Part shown: positions 5,906 through 6,990 of the stretch, piece after piece
Position numbering within the stretch: the stretch's first letter is position 1
How the letters are laid out: the number at the start of each line of letters is the position of its first letter
NCBI GenBank assembly: GCA_027451605.1
Contig: DAIDJA010000096.1
Coordinates: 1 to 6,990, forward strand
DNA from: Acidimicrobiales bacterium
GTDB lineage: Bacteria; Actinomycetota; Acidimicrobiia; Acidimicrobiales; JABEUL01
Length of the DNA stretch: 6,990 nt
Direction: 5' to 3'
Made by a program: the position numbers and the translations under genes
The notes under the pieces: model-generated
What the model saw: the letters and a program-made list of their open reading frames with translations, nothing else
The model's database searches: none
What the model was told of the DNA's origin: nothing

Positions 5906-6990
5906 TTAAAGATTACTTTGGAACTGACTCAGATGAATGTCTGGCTTGTCAAGGAGTAGTCGTTGAAGTCGATACTGGCTTTCAAAGAGCACAACGAGTT
6001 CATTTCGCGAAGTCTTCAAAACTTTAATACCCTGTAGTTTTTGAAGTGAGGAGAGTGAATCTTGATCGGTCTTTTTTATGGCGGCATAGGATAGGTAATG
6101 GAGTTGAATTTTGGCGTTAAATTCAAATTCCAACCTAAACTCGACGACCTCGAACTGCATCTGTCCTACGGCGCCCAGTATTATTGTAGAGTCCCCGTTG
6201 AGTTCATAAAATAGTTGAATCACACCCTCTTTCTGAAGTTGTTCAAGTCCCTTTTTGTATTGTTTGGATTTGCTTATATCCATAACCCTCGCCACCGCAA
6301 ATATTTCCGGGGCAAATTTGGGGATCGGAGGATAGGTTACCTTCTTTTTAAAATATAATGTATCTCCGATTGAGACATCTTTGGCATTTATCAACCCAAT
6401 GATGTCTCCCGGATAGGCCGACTCAACTGTTTCACGTTCGGATCCAAATATTGAACTGGTATGTCTGGTCGATATTTCGTCGCCGGATTGAGAATGAGTA
6501 AGGACTTGACCCCTTTCGAACTTGCCGGAACATATCCTAAGAAATGCAACTTGGTCGCGATGGTTTGGGTTCATATTGGCTTGTATTTTAAACACTATCG
6601 CAGAAAAATCAGAGTCTAAGGGAATTTCTGTCCCTTTAATATCTGTCTTCGGAATCGGGTGCGGACCTATGTTGATTACAGCTTTCAGGAGATCATCAAC
6701 GCCGAAGTTGGTCAGAGCGGATCCGCAATACAGGGGAGTGGAGCCACCCTTCAAAAATGAATTAAGGTCGAACTCCAAATCCGTCGTCTCCAGAAGCGCC
6801 ATTTCATCTAAAGCGTCTTTTATCTCATTATGCTCACTGCACCCATCTATTGACAGCAGATCGTCGAGGTCGAAGCCTGCCGTGTCTTGCGTCCACCGGT
6901 ACACCTTCCCCAAAACCCGAAGGTTGGCTGCCAGAGTGGATGACTGAACCCTGTATCGTCGGTAGGCTGGCTTTCGAGAGCGCCGGAGTT
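5906..6990 (-). CDS. prfC: Peptide chain release factor 3, C-terminal part (5' end beyond the right edge)
   Basis: RF3 is a cytoplasmic translational GTPase that speeds removal of RF1 and RF2 from the ribosome after termination. The frame stays open from 6990 to the TAA at 5908-5906. Taking TTG 6913 as residue 1 for numbering only, the visible parts are ALDEMALLE (34-42), the end of the G domain with STPLYCGSALTNFGV (58-72, holding the SAL G5 motif), the RF3 hallmark QANMNPNHRDQVAFLRICSG (111-130), AYPGDIIGL (166-174), PPIPKFAPEIF (195-205) and the C-terminal-domain motif GAVGQMQFEVVEFRL (247-261). RF3 is usually about 525-535 residues. Roughly 170 residues, including the P-loop and switch regions, are missing at the window edge, so TTG 6913 is not a real start. 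EF-G and Tet-type ribosome protection proteins are excluded by the RF3-specific motifs. The segment 6914-6990 is in frame but reads as an Arg-rich stretch that matches RF3 poorly. The gene converges with the surface-protein gene. Confidence 0.93.
   Translation of the reverse strand, partial: LRRSRKPAYRRYRVQSSTLAANLRVLGKVYRWTQDTAGFDLDDLLSIDGCSEHNEIKDALDEMALLETTDLEFDLNSFLKGGSTPLYCGSALTNFGVDDLLKAVINIGPHPIPKTDIKGTEIPLDSDFSAIVFKIQANMNPNHRDQVAFLRICSGKFERGQVLTHSQSGDEISTRHTSSIFGSERETVESAYPGDIIGLINAKDVSIGDTLYFKKKVTYPPIPKFAPEIFAVARVMDISKSKQYKKGLEQLQKEGVIQLFYELNGDSTIILGAVGQMQFEVVEFRLEFEFNAKIQLHYLSYAAIKKTDQDSLSSLQKLQGIKVLKTSRNELVVLFESQYRLQRLLLDKPDIHLSQFQSNL

Noticed and set aside
5906..6913. Complete 335-residue gene starting at TTG 6913, or a tetracycline ribosome-protection protein
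   Set aside because: The motifs are specific to RF3 and the missing G domain fits simple truncation by the window edge; the frame remains open to 6990.
6522..6947. 141-codon plus-strand open frame opposite prfC
   Set aside because: It is antisense to a strongly conserved RF3 region and its translation resembles no protein family; the opposite strand explains the sequence.

Overview
The window looks like an ordinary bacterial chromosome segment of moderate, slightly AT-leaning composition. It holds four protein genes: a two-gene ABC exporter operon leaving the left edge on the minus strand, one very large surface protein on the plus strand, and a release factor 3 gene (prfC) entering from the right edge on the minus strand. 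No tRNA, rRNA, CRISPR array, transposase or integrase is visible. The release factor 3 reads most like actinobacterial versions (motifs such as GSERETVESAYPGD and PPIPKFAPE), so I lean towards a lower-GC actinobacterium, perhaps an Acidimicrobiia-type lineage. That is recalled family knowledge, not a search, and is a weak inference.

Layout: 1-92 (minus) is the first 30 codons of an ABC-2 type permease, overlapping by 8 nt the ATPase gene at 85-909 (minus). Positions 910-1222 form a divergent, gene-free promoter region with an 8-bp direct repeat and candidate promoters. Positions 1223-5821 (plus) encode a 1532-residue exported, membrane-anchored protein. From N to C terminus it has a signal or anchor helix, a BNR/Asp-box beta-propeller, four Ig-like beta domains (the last two clearly repeats of each other), a second PQQ-like beta-propeller, a helical stretch, and a C-terminal transmembrane helix with a basic tail. 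Positions 5822-5905 are a short convergent gap with a good minus-strand terminator for prfC. Positions 5906-6990 (minus) are the C-terminal two thirds of prfC.

How the genes relate: the ATPase and permease very likely form one exporter. The giant protein is divergent from that operon and could share its control region, but nothing in the sequence proves a functional link. prfC is a translation gene and probably only a neighbour. The least described object here is the double-propeller surface protein, whose function I cannot name.
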